Assembly (NCBI GenBank): GCA_013360445.1
Contig: JABWBP010000027.1
Coordinates: 1 to 54,413, forward strand
Length of the DNA stretch: 54,413 nt
Origin: Calditrichaceae bacterium
Lineage (GTDB): Bacteria > Calditrichota > Calditrichia > RBG-13-44-9 > J075
Reading direction: 5' to 3'
Below are positions 41,743 to 50,205 of the stretch, in pieces. The translations under genes and the position numbers were made by a program. Below the pieces are notes generated by a model. The model was not told the DNA's origin. It did no database searches and saw nothing but the letters and a program-made list of their open reading frames with translations. Numbering within the stretch: position 1 is the stretch's first letter; each line of letters begins with the position of its first letter.

Positions 41743-43008
41743 ATGGAAACCAATAAGCCCGCAAACGAAAAAACCACCGCTTCGCCAGGAGATTCGACCG
41801 CCCCTGCCCCCGGCCACGGCCCCCTTGCCGGCGTTCGCATTCTCGACCTCACCCGCCTCTACCCCGGCCCCCTGGCAACCATGCTGATGGCGGAGATGGG
41901 TGCGGACGTGATCAAGATCGAAGACCGCATCAGCCCGGATCCCATGCGCCTCTATCCACCCTTTATCGGCGAGGAATCCGCGGGCTACCTGGCGGTGAAC
42001 CGCTCCAAGCGCAGTATTTCCCTGAAGTTCAATGAGGAGCTGGGCCAGGAGGTCTTCTTCCGCCTGGCAAAAACCGCGGATATCGTGGTCGAGCAATTCC
42101 GGCCCGGCGTGCTCAGCAGCATAGGCATGGGCTACGAGGAGGCGATCAAAGCCAATCCGCGCATCATTTATCTCTCCCTCACCGGTTACGGGCAGAAAGG
42201 TCCTTACGCCCAGAAAGCCGGGCATGATGTAAACTACCTCGGATATTCGGGAATTGTCAGCCTGACCGGCACGGAAAAGGGCGGGCAGACGCTCCCGGGC
42301 GTGCAGATTGCCGACGTGGCCGGGGGCGCGTACATGGCGGTGATCGCGGCGCTATCCGCCTTGTGGGCCCGGGAACGCAGCGGGGTTGGCCAAAAAGTGG
42401 ACGTCTCCATGCTCGACGGGGTTCTCCCCCTGGCGACCCTGCAACTGGCGCACTACTGGGCCGGCAAGGAAAATTTGCCCCCCTGGAAACTGCCTCTCTC
42501 CGGCGGTCTTCCTTTTTATGGAGTGTACAAATGCGGAGACGGGAAATACCTTGCCCTGGGCAGCCTGGAGCCGAAATTCTGGAAGCAGTTCTGCGAGTTG
42601 GTGGACAAGCCCGAATGGGTAAGCCGGTTTTATGCCGAGGGCGAAGACGGGGAGAAACTGAAAATGGAGCTTACGCGGCTGTTCCGCACCCGCCGGCGGG
42701 AGGAGTGGATAAAATTAGTGGGAAAGGCGGACGTGTGCCTGACCCCGGTGCTGGATCTTTCCGAAATCGAGCGCGACGCGCACCTGAAGGAGCGGCAGAT
42801 GGTGATCGAACAGGAGCACCCCAAGTTGGGCAAAATCAAGGGCGTGGCCATGCCGATCAAGTTTTCCCGCACCGTTCCGAACCCTCCCGGCCTTCCGCCC
42901 GCCCTGGGCGAGCATACCCTGGAAATTTTACAGGAATTAGGCTACAGTGAAAAAGAAATCCGCGAATTGATCCGCCAGAAGGCGGTGTATATTCCCCGCG
43001 GGAAATAG
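41743..43008 (+). CDS. CaiB/BaiF-type (family III) CoA-transferase
   Basis: 421 aa from ATG 41743 (GGGGAG about 10 nt before); an open frame continues upstream through the 126-bp repeats, giving 563 aa, which is too long for the family. Motifs: GVRILDLTRLYPGPLATMLMAEMGADVIKIE (N-terminal Rossmann CoA site; key residues RxLDLTR and GADVIKIE), catalytic Asp162 in KAGHDVNYL, and RSGVGQKVDVSMLDG. It transfers CoA between carboxylic acids or, as racemase (AMACR-like), epimerises 2-methylacyl-CoA. The latter fits a branched fatty-acid role beside ACAD-SCP2. Confidence 0.88.
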   Translation: METNKPANEKTTASPGDSTAPAPGHGPLAGVRILDLTRLYPGPLATMLMAEMGADVIKIEDRISPDPMRLYPPFIGEESAGYLAVNRSKRSISLKFNEELGQEVFFRLAKTADIVVEQFRPGVLSSIGMGYEEAIKANPRIIYLSLTGYGQKGPYAQKAGHDVNYLGYSGIVSLTGTEKGGQTLPGVQIADVAGGAYMAVIAALSALWARERSGVGQKVDVSMLDGVLPLATLQLAHYWAGKENLPPWKLPLSGGLPFYGVYKCGDGKYLALGSLEPKFWKQFCELVDKPEWVSRFYAEGEDGEKLKMELTRLFRTRRREEWIKLVGKADVCLTPVLDLSEIERDAHLKERQMVIEQEHPKLGKIKGVAMPIKFSRTVPNPPGLPPALGEHTLEILQELGYSEKEIRELIRQKAVYIPRGK

Positions 43009-43115
43009 AGTTCAGAGCGTGTAAGCCCCAAACCTTCCCTGTTTGATATACAACGCCTCTTCCACCGGCCACAGTTAGCATGCTACAGGTTATTAGTTCC
43101 CAAACTGATATACTG

Positions 43116-43418
43116 TTAATCGAATCGCACTTTTCGGCTGGCTAACCACCGTTGTAAAGATTTTACGCTCTCACTGCTACGCCGCCCGGCCAACAGACCT
43201 TCGATTCCAATGTGTTCGTCAAGATCAGGCCATTCAATTGCATAACCATCCCCTAACAACTGCCAGTTATCCCTTTCTTTTGGAGAAGCATATAGCAACC
43301 GAGGATACCATGCTAAAGGAACAGAAATGCTGCGCCCATCGGCGAGGTTTACGGTTAACTCTTCGTCACTAACAACCCCGGAAATAGCCGGTTCGATTTC
43401 AAGAACTAAAGTAGTCAT
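43116..43418 (-). CDS. DUF2442 family protein
   Basis: 100 aa. Signature LTVNLADGRSISVPLAWYPRLLYASPKERDNW followed by GIEWPDLDEHIGIEGLLAGR (key elements DGRxIxVPL, WYPRL and WPxLDE). GAGG precedes the ATG. DUF2442 proteins commonly pair with DUF4160 proteins in toxin/antitoxin-like units; no partner is present here, so it is a solitary copy. The basic tail KVRFD is typical. Confidence 0.82.
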   Translation of the reverse strand: MTTLVLEIEPAISGVVSDEELTVNLADGRSISVPLAWYPRLLYASPKERDNWQLLGDGYAIEWPDLDEHIGIEGLLAGRRSSESVKSLQRWLASRKVRFD

Positions 43419-43526
43419 GCCAGGCCTCGATTAATATTTGCCGATGTTTTACAACAATCAGAAATCATCATTCCTTTTTATTCTCCCCTAATTTATTTTA
43501 GAACAGCTAAGATTTAAAAGCTTCCA

Positions 43527-46385
43527 TTACTCAATATAAAACGCCTCTTCCACCGGGCGCAGCGGTCGATTCAGCCACAGCGGACGGCGCAGGCCGTTGG
43601 GGCCCGGCGCCGGGCGGGCCAGTTTCAACCATTCCCGGTAGATCTGGAAGGATTTTTCGGTATCCACGGAGACATCGCCGTAGCGGTCTTCCGGCTGGGC
43701 CTTTTCGATGCGCACTTTCTGGTGCCAGCAGTGCATCCCGCTGATGGGATCCGGGTGCACCGGGAAGGTGATGTTCTGATGCACCCCGCCATCGCTCCAG
43801 AAAATACGCGCGGAATCCGCGTCGCCGCTTTTGAAGGGGCGGATGCCGTCGATCACCCGCATTTTCCATTTACCGTCCTCCGGCTGCTCGATAGAGACCA
43901 GATTCGTCGCCCAGCGATTTCCCGGCGCATCCTGCGCCCGCCGCCAGCGCCCTAAATGATGGGAGCAGGCCACCACCCCCGGCTTCATTCCCTCCGTAAC
44001 CCAGACTTTATCCACAAAGTGACCGATCTCTGTATTCACCCTCACCAAATCGCCGGTTTTGATCCCCAGGTGCGCCGCGTCGGAGGTGTGCATCCACACC
44101 GGGTTGCGGTTGGAAATCTCCGCCAGCCACTTGGCGTTGCCGGAACGGGTATGAATCAAGGTGGGCAGCCGGAAGGTGGGCACTAAGGGAAATTCGCCGT
44201 TTGCAAAATCAATTTGATCGGGATGAATGTGGCTTTTGATATACACCGGCAGGCTGTACTCCGGCCAGCCCCACTCCGCCAAGGTCCGGGAATAAAATTC
44301 CTGTTTGCGCGAGGGACTGGGAAACCCCACCCGGGCTTTCCCGGCCGCCATCACCCCAATGGCTTTACCGTTTTTGTAGATGATATTGGTCTTCGCATCC
44401 ACCGCGGTTCCCTGCATTTCCGAATCCGCCAGGGTTTGCAGATGCTTTTCATAAGCAGTTTTCTCCACCTCGAATGCGCCGTACTTGTGCATGTATTCTA
44501 ACGGAGTCAGCCCTTCCTGCTGCGCTTTTTCCGGCAAGCCGGGCGTGCGCTCGAAAACGTAGCGGTAGTATTCGTCGATGGTCACTTTTTCGCCGGGGCG
44601 ATAGGGAGAGATGAAGTGTTTTTTCACCCCTAAGCTCCCCTCCGGATCGATGCGCCAGGAAAGCTCGATCCAGAATTCATCCTCTTCCCACACCTCGCCG
44701 GGGTTGGCCTGGTAAGTGAGCGTAACCGGATCGCCCATGCGCCGGCGGGCTTCTCGCAGCACCGGCTGGCGGAAAGCGATCCAGGTTCCAGAGTGGGTTT
44801 CGTAACTGACCAGGTCATGGCGCTCCCCGGCGTGGCCCATGGGGAGCACGTAATCCGCGTAGTAAGCGGTTTCGTTCCAGGTGGGCGTCAGCGCCACGTG
44901 CAGGCCGATTTTGCTCTCGTCGCTCAGCGCTTCGATCCAGGAAAAACCATCCGGGTAAGTCCATACCGGGTTGAATACCCGGGTGAAATAGACTGCCAGC
45001 TTCCCCCGCCCCTCCTTGAGAAAATAGGGCAGCAGGAAGCTCATTTCATAGTGCGCCAGGGGATATTCATTAGGGAAGTGCAGCTCGTTCCAGAATTTCT
45101 GCGCCGGGGGCTTATCAAAAAACGCCGGTTTGAATTTGTTCCAGGCGCTGGGAGAAGTTCCCCCGGCGGTTCCCACGCTGCCGGTGAGCACGTTCAAAAA
45201 GTGCAGGCAGCGCGCCACCGCCCAACCGCCCAAATTGCCGCTGCCGGCGCTGCGCCAGTTGTGGGTGGAAAAGCGGGTCCCCGCCTCCCCGATCTTGCGG
45301 GCGACTTCCACGATCATCTTTGCCGGAACCCCGCACTCCTGCTCGGCGAATTCCGGGGTGTATTCGCGGTATTCTTCCCGTAGCGCTTCGATGAAATTCT
45401 CGAACGTCGCTTCCCGGCGGGGATGTTTCTGCTCTAAGTAATCCTGCCAGTTCACCCAGTCGCGCAGAAACGTTTCGTTGTAAAGCTTTTCCTCGATGAT
45501 CACCTTCGCCATGGCCAACAGCGCCGCGGCCTCGCTGCCGGGATAGGTGGGCAGCCAGTAATCGGCCATGCTGGCGGTGTTGGAGAGGCGGGGGTCCATC
45601 ACCGCTAATTTTGCCCCGTTCATCATCCCTTCAATGATGCGCTGGGCATGGGGATTGAAATAGTGCCCGGATTCTAAGTGCGCGCTGATCAACAGAATGA
45701 ATTTGGCGTTGGCGTGATCCGGCGAAGGCCGGTCGTAGCCCTGCCAGATGGCATAACCGAAGCGCGCCCCGGCGGAGCAGATATTGGTGTGGCTGTTGTG
45801 CCCGTCCACCCCCCAGGCTTGCAGAATGCGGTCCATGTAGCCCTCGTGCCCGGGGCGCCCCACGTGATAGACCACCTCGTTGTGGCGCTGTTCTTGTATC
45901 GCCTGGCGGATGCGCCCGGCAATGTCCTCCAACACGCTCTCCCAGGAAACCCGCTCCCATTTGCCCTCCCCGCGCTGCCCGGCGCGTTTGAGAGGATAGA
46001 GAATGCGGTCGGGGTCTTTGATCTGGTTGATGGTGGCCGGCCCTTTGGCGCAGTTGCGCCCACGGCTGCCGGGATGGTAGGGGTTGCCCTCGAATTTGCG
46101 CACTTCCATCGTCTCTTTGTCGATATAGCTGAGCAGCCCGCAGCCGGCCTCGCAGTTGAAGCAGGTGGTGGGAACGATCATGTAATGTTTTGTTTGCCGG
46201 CGGGGCCAGTGTTTGGCTTCGTACTCCACCCAGTCGTCCCATTGATCGGGAGGGGGGTAGCCGGTCAGTTTGCCGGGTTCGGTGAGGCGATTAACTTCCG
46301 GCCCCAAATCTTCATGGAGATTGGGGATGAGGCGCAGTTTTTCGGCGAGTTTTTCGATGAAGGTCGGTGGGATTTTCTTTATCAT
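43527..46385 (-). CDS. Molybdopterin oxidoreductase, catalytic subunit (DMSO reductase superfamily)
   Basis: 952 aa from ATG 46385, which has GGAG 8 nt upstream; a TTG five codons earlier lacks a site. The [4Fe-4S] ligands are Cys75, Cys78, Cys82 and Cys112 (C-x2-C-x3-C-x29-C). A candidate Mo ligand is Cys203 in SHTNICSAGARFGY. C-terminal dinucleotide-binding region contains PTFRLPTLIHTRSGNAKWL and GDLVRVNTEIG. No Tat signal is visible, so the enzyme may face the cytoplasm or ride with its partner. With the fused FeS-NrfD subunit upstream it forms a complex iron-sulfur molybdoenzyme that could couple quinone redox chemistry to an unknown substrate. Confidence 0.88.
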   Translation of the reverse strand: MIKKIPPTFIEKLAEKLRLIPNLHEDLGPEVNRLTEPGKLTGYPPPDQWDDWVEYEAKHWPRRQTKHYMIVPTTCFNCEAGCGLLSYIDKETMEVRKFEGNPYHPGSRGRNCAKGPATINQIKDPDRILYPLKRAGQRGEGKWERVSWESVLEDIAGRIRQAIQEQRHNEVVYHVGRPGHEGYMDRILQAWGVDGHNSHTNICSAGARFGYAIWQGYDRPSPDHANAKFILLISAHLESGHYFNPHAQRIIEGMMNGAKLAVMDPRLSNTASMADYWLPTYPGSEAAALLAMAKVIIEEKLYNETFLRDWVNWQDYLEQKHPRREATFENFIEALREEYREYTPEFAEQECGVPAKMIVEVARKIGEAGTRFSTHNWRSAGSGNLGGWAVARCLHFLNVLTGSVGTAGGTSPSAWNKFKPAFFDKPPAQKFWNELHFPNEYPLAHYEMSFLLPYFLKEGRGKLAVYFTRVFNPVWTYPDGFSWIEALSDESKIGLHVALTPTWNETAYYADYVLPMGHAGERHDLVSYETHSGTWIAFRQPVLREARRRMGDPVTLTYQANPGEVWEEDEFWIELSWRIDPEGSLGVKKHFISPYRPGEKVTIDEYYRYVFERTPGLPEKAQQEGLTPLEYMHKYGAFEVEKTAYEKHLQTLADSEMQGTAVDAKTNIIYKNGKAIGVMAAGKARVGFPSPSRKQEFYSRTLAEWGWPEYSLPVYIKSHIHPDQIDFANGEFPLVPTFRLPTLIHTRSGNAKWLAEISNRNPVWMHTSDAAHLGIKTGDLVRVNTEIGHFVDKVWVTEGMKPGVVACSHHLGRWRRAQDAPGNRWATNLVSIEQPEDGKWKMRVIDGIRPFKSGDADSARIFWSDGGVHQNITFPVHPDPISGMHCWHQKVRIEKAQPEDRYGDVSVDTEKSFQIYREWLKLARPAPGPNGLRRPLWLNRPLRPVEEAFYIE

Positions 46386-46414
46386 GGCTTGCTCCGCCAA
46401 AGGTCGGTGTATGA

Positions 46415-46447
46415 AGACCTCAAAGGTTTTAGAAACCTTTGAGGTCT
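46415..46447. repeat. 33-bp perfect palindrome, copy 2
   Basis: Same 15-nt arms as 15361-15393 with loop TAG. It sits inside an operon, between the NrfD-fused subunit and the molybdopterin subunit, where a 15-bp RNA hairpin could change relative expression. Confidence 0.85.
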
Positions 46448-46470
46448 GTGGCTTATAAGTCTATCGTTCC

Positions 46471-48162
46471 TTAACTCAACGGGATCAACTGCGGGGCGCG
46501 CACCCAGATGTGCTCGGTGATGTACATCCCGATCAGCGCCAGCGCCCCCGCCAGGGGCAGCAGGGTATTGCCGCCAATCCACAGCAGCGCCAACGGAAGA
46601 AGGTTTCCCAACAGCACGCTTCCCCACCAGAAAGCCACGCCGAAGCGCCCGCGCACGATCATTTGCACGGTCTTCTTCGCGTCCGCGGTGGGATGGGGGG
46701 TCAAAATTTCCACAAATATTATAACCAGGTTAAAAGCAATACCGCCGTAAAGCCCCATCCGAACGGCGTTTTCCCAACCTTCGCCGTGATAGAGGTACGG
46801 GGCTACGATTGCAATCATCGCGGCCCCGGCAATAACCGAGTGCCCGAACATGTGCAGCGCCAGGGCCGGGCTTTGCCAGAAATCCCGCCCCTTAGCCTGG
46901 GCAAACAGAAAAGCGGTATATACCGCGGTGAGGATTGCAAACAGAACGCCGCCCCAGGCGGCAAAATTCCCGGTCGGCCAATCGAAGAATATTGAAATAC
47001 CCAATAAAGCTAAAAATCCGCCGTACAGGGTAACGGCGTAACCGCCGCGCACCAGCCAGGACCTCCACTGGGGACGCAAGAGCACGTATGCGAATCGCTG
47101 CGGTTTATCCAGGTCTTTTATCAAAAGGCCGCCGGTTATGGCCAGGAACAGTAAACTGATCCCGATTCCCAGGCTCAGCCATTCGCCCATTTTGAAGATG
47201 GAAATATCTCCAAAGAACATGGTGAACAAAGAGACCAGAAAGGTTCCCGCGGCAATGGCTTTGGTGCAGACGTAAGCGGAGACTTCCCAACCCCACATTA
47301 CCCCTTTGCCGGGGGCGTCGTACACCCGGCGAGCCGAAGCCATAGATTCCCGGAGCACCTCCGCCGCTTTTCGGAGCATTTTCGGCTCTCCTCCCCCACC
47401 CGGGACCAGCACTTTCTCCGCGGGGCTCTTATCATCGCCAATCCAGCGGACCTCCCCGTTGCCGGCCTGCTCCTCCGGGGAGAGCTGCCGGGCCATTCCC
47501 GCCGGATCGGATTCCGCAATTCGTTTCTCAGCATATTTGGCGTAGTGCCCCACCCCGGCGATTTGGGAATTCCAAAAATAGGCGGAAGACGGCGCGCTGG
47601 AAGCGGGAACCAGGGAAGCGGTATCTCCTTCGATGTAAAACAGCTTCGGGCGGGTTCCTTTTTCCACTTTCCGCGCCGTTAGCTGCTCGCGGGCCAGCAG
47701 TTGGGAGATTTCCGAGGCGGGATCGTCCATATCCCCGGAAATGATGGCGTGCTCCGGGCAGACGTTCACGCAGGCAGGCTCCAGCCCGATGTCCACCCGG
47801 TGAGCGCAATAATTACATTTCGCGGCGGTGTGGGTGTTGGGATCGATGTAGAGCGCGTCGTAGGGGCAGGCCTGGGTGCAGGCTTTGCAGCCGATGCAGC
47901 GGCGGTTGTCGAAATCCACGATGCCGTCTTCGCGGATAAAGAGCGCCTGCACCGGGCAAATCTCCACGCAGGGCGCGTCCGCGCAATGGTTACAGCGCAT
48001 TACCGAAAACAGCCGCCGGGTATGGGGATATTCCCCCTTCTCGATGTACTTCACCCAGGTGCGGTTGACCCCGATGGGCACGTCGTGCTCCGCCTTGCAG
48101 GCCACGGTGCAGGCGTGGCAGCCGATGCACTTGCGATTGTCGATGATAAAGCCGTAGTTCAT
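46471..48162 (-). CDS. Fused NrfC-like ferredoxin / NrfD-like membrane subunit
   Basis: 563 aa. N-terminal half has four [4Fe-4S] motifs: CIGCHACTVAC, CNHCADAPCVEICP, CIGCKACTQACP and CNYCAHR with CVNVCP, like NrfC/PsrB/DmsB. From about residue 310 there are eight to nine membrane segments of NrfD/PsrC type (GWEVSAYVCTKAIAAGTFLVSLF near its start). The two parts are usually separate genes. The protein would bind quinol in the membrane and wire electrons to the molybdopterin subunit downstream. A weak ribosome site precedes the ATG. Confidence 0.87.
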   Translation of the reverse strand: MNYGFIIDNRKCIGCHACTVACKAEHDVPIGVNRTWVKYIEKGEYPHTRRLFSVMRCNHCADAPCVEICPVQALFIREDGIVDFDNRRCIGCKACTQACPYDALYIDPNTHTAAKCNYCAHRVDIGLEPACVNVCPEHAIISGDMDDPASEISQLLAREQLTARKVEKGTRPKLFYIEGDTASLVPASSAPSSAYFWNSQIAGVGHYAKYAEKRIAESDPAGMARQLSPEEQAGNGEVRWIGDDKSPAEKVLVPGGGGEPKMLRKAAEVLRESMASARRVYDAPGKGVMWGWEVSAYVCTKAIAAGTFLVSLFTMFFGDISIFKMGEWLSLGIGISLLFLAITGGLLIKDLDKPQRFAYVLLRPQWRSWLVRGGYAVTLYGGFLALLGISIFFDWPTGNFAAWGGVLFAILTAVYTAFLFAQAKGRDFWQSPALALHMFGHSVIAGAAMIAIVAPYLYHGEGWENAVRMGLYGGIAFNLVIIFVEILTPHPTADAKKTVQMIVRGRFGVAFWWGSVLLGNLLPLALLWIGGNTLLPLAGALALIGMYITEHIWVRAPQLIPLS

Positions 48163-48182
48163 AAACCCGTCAAGGATAGAGG

Positions 48183-48395
48183 TTGATGGATATAAGGATA
48201 AACAAGATATTCAAAAATCAAGCGGACCCTGGCAGCCTCCGGGAGGCTTCGGAGTTTACCGATGGTCAGACCATTTTTGCAACTGTTTTCTTAACCGGGT
48301 TTCCTTCTCTCCCGCGGCTGCTGCGCAGTTGGCCGCACGCTATCAGGCAAAATTGGCGAAGATGGCTCCGGAATTTTTCCGGAGCCATTTTTTTA
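48183..48395 (+). ncRNA. Candidate small RNA ending in an orphan terminator
   Basis: No convincing gene lies in 48163-48549, yet a strong terminator on the + strand (48362-48394) is placed where no + gene precedes it. Upstream are further hairpins: GCCTCCGGGAGGC (near 48236), ATGGTC-A-GACCAT (near 48264) and GCGGC/GCCGC around CTGCGCAG. An open frame of 79 codons exists but shows no ribosome site or family pattern. Speculative; the promoter is not identified. Confidence 0.3.
48362..48394 (+). terminator. Rho-independent terminator without an upstream gene
   Basis: A perfect 12-bp stem ATGGCTCCGGAA with TTCCGGAGCCAT, loop TTT, then a run of seven T. Nearest upstream gene is on the other strand and starts at 48162. 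Confidence 0.88.
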
Positions 48396-48549
48396 TTGAA
48401 CTCTCGAAATGATGCTGGATGAGGCTTGGATATTTGCGGTAGTTTTCTTATTCTCCTTCTCTGTAGGGGCAGATACCTGCCGGGAACAATACTGATGAAC
48501 AGCTTCGCTATGCGCAATCGTAACGGTTACTCGAAAAGGAGATTCCCCC

Positions 48550-49209
48550 ATGCCCAAGTATATTTTGCCGTGGATTTCGATGTTCTCGACATATATTCCG
48601 CTGCTGGCCGCTTTCATACTGGCGAGACGGCAGCACTTAACCAAAGACATAAAAATTTTGCTGTTGTTCCTGGGAATTGCGGGAACAATGGAAGCCATCG
48701 CCCTGGGATATGGCATGATGGGCAGGCCGAATTTATGGATGCTGCACGTTTACACCCCCATCGAATTCAGCCTGACCCTGCTGATCCTTTCTTACTGGCA
48801 TCGCGACCACCGCGTCCGCCGCTCCATCCGGGCCGGCATCCCGGTTTATCTGGCATTATATGCCCTTACCAAAATTTATCAATTAGAGGATTTTTCCCCC
48901 GGCGCCTTAAATTATCTTACCCGCCCGGTTTCCCAATTGATCGCCGGGGGAGTCGCGGTCTATACCCTGCAGCAAATATGGTATTTCTCCGAAGGCCAGC
49001 TCCATAAGAATTACCGTTTCTGGATTACCGCGGCGTTTCTGCTTTACAACGCCGTGGGCGTGATCATCTTTGCGCTCACCGTCGTGAAAGACCACCAGAG
49101 CTTGTTTTTCTTAGCCTATCTCCACGCGCTGGTGAATATTGCCCACAACCTTTTGTTTACCGCCGGCATCCTCTGCGCCGTGCGCTTCAAATCGGAACTG
49201 GCGGAGTAG
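48550..49209 (+). CDS. Seven-transmembrane hypothetical protein
   Basis: 219 aa with about seven hydrophobic segments (8-25, 36-54, 66-84, 95-108, 128-146, 160-178, 187-210). AAAAGGAG precedes the ATG by 10 nt. No catalytic motif. I do not recognise a named family; small 7-TM proteins of this kind are often found beside histidine kinase/LuxR regulator pairs in Bacteroidetes-like genomes, and one follows here in convergent orientation, so a link to signalling is possible but inferred. Confidence 0.65.
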   Translation: MPKYILPWISMFSTYIPLLAAFILARRQHLTKDIKILLLFLGIAGTMEAIALGYGMMGRPNLWMLHVYTPIEFSLTLLILSYWHRDHRVRRSIRAGIPVYLALYALTKIYQLEDFSPGALNYLTRPVSQLIAGGVAVYTLQQIWYFSEGQLHKNYRFWITAAFLLYNAVGVIIFALTVVKDHQSLFFLAYLHALVNIAHNLLFTAGILCAVRFKSELAE

Positions 49210-49216
49210 CTTCGCG

Positions 49217-49418
49217 CCATTGGGCTTCGCCGTCATTTGTTGTCATTTGCCTGCGCGTCATTTGGCGTTGCCGTCATTCGCTTCGCTGTCATTTATTGTC
49301 ATTGGTGGTCATTGGTTGGAAGTAACTCTTAATATCATCCAGCTACGCCCTGCAAATGGCCAGTAATGACGGCGAAGCCAATGACGCCGCGGGCAAATGA
49401 CGCGAAGCGCAATGACGC
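49217..49418. repeat. AATGACGGCGAAGCC array, inverted copy
   Basis: The left half (49217-49320) has GGCTTCGCCGTCATT-type units and the right half (49353-49418) AATGACGGCGAAGCC-type units, period about 15 nt. It separates two convergent genes and ends on the base before the TAA stop of the response regulator gene. Confidence 0.85.
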
Positions 49419-50078
49419 TTATTCGACCGCCGTAATAATCCCCTCCCGGATGGCGTATTTGGTCAATCCCGCTTCAGTAAAGATGCCCAATTTTTTCTGG
49501 AGATTGAGGCGGTGGGTGGCTACGGTTTTGGGTGCGATGCTCAACTTGTCGGCAATCTCTTTGGGGTTGAATTCTTTGACGATCAGGCGCAGGATTTCCA
49601 GCTCCCGCTCGCTGAGCTTGACCGGTTTCGGTTTTTCCTGGCGATGAAAACTCTCCAGGTAATCCTCGAACATGGCGGTTCTCACTTCTTTGCTGAAATA
49701 GTGCCGGCCGTTGGTTACCGCCCGGATAGCTTCGATCAAATCCGCGGTGGTATTTTCTTTCAATATATAGCCGGAAGCGCCCAGGGAAACCATTTTTTGG
49801 GCATAGACTAACTCACTGTGGATGGACAGGGCAATAACGCGGATGTTTTCGTCGATTTTCAGGATTTCCTCGGTCGCCTGAATGCCGTCCATTTCCCCGC
49901 GCTTAAAGGCGATGTCTATCACGACCACCTCGGGCTGTAATTTACGCACTAACTCTACTCCTTCGATGCAGTTTCCCGCTGTTCCCACCACGCGAATATC
50001 ACTTTCCCGTTCCAGGCCGTGGCGCAGGTTTTCCCGCAGCATATTGTCATCATCTATTATCAACACTTCGATACTCAT
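49419..50078 (-). CDS. NarL/FixJ-family response regulator
   Basis: 219 aa from ATG 50078 (AGGAG 6 nt before; the longer frame is discarded). Receiver domain with Asp10/Asp11 and phospho-acceptor Asp55 (VVIDIAFKR), Ser85 and Lys107. The loop after Asp55 reads IAFKRGEMDG, three to four residues longer than the usual MPGMDG form. C-terminal LuxR-type HTH (KLSERELEILRLIVKEF, then IADKLSIAPKTVATHRLNLQKKLGI). It is encoded just downstream of its probable kinase on the same strand. Confidence 0.9.
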   Translation of the reverse strand: MSIEVLIIDDDNMLRENLRHGLERESDIRVVGTAGNCIEGVELVRKLQPEVVVIDIAFKRGEMDGIQATEEILKIDENIRVIALSIHSELVYAQKMVSLGASGYILKENTTADLIEAIRAVTNGRHYFSKEVRTAMFEDYLESFHRQEKPKPVKLSERELEILRLIVKEFNPKEIADKLSIAPKTVATHRLNLQKKLGIFTEAGLTKYAIREGIITAVE

Positions 50079-50114
50079 TCCGGCTCCTTTTGCTTTGCGG
50101 TTCCCCCCCAATTG

Positions 50115-50205
50115 AAGTAGGCAATAGGCAGTAAGCAGTGGACGACAGACAAATACGCAATAGCGTATTCTTTTTGCCTACTGCCTACTTTGCCAACTGC
50201 TTACT
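50115..50205. repeat. GGCAGTA heptamer array, second copy
   Basis: GTAGGCAATAGGCAGTAAGCAGT on the left (units only in part quoted as GGCAATA, GGCAGTA) and TGCCTAC, TGCCTAC, TTGCCAAC, TGCTTAC on the right, with a perfect AATACGC/GCGTATT hairpin at the centre. The kinase TAA stop (50203-50201) lies in the last unit. Confidence 0.8.
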
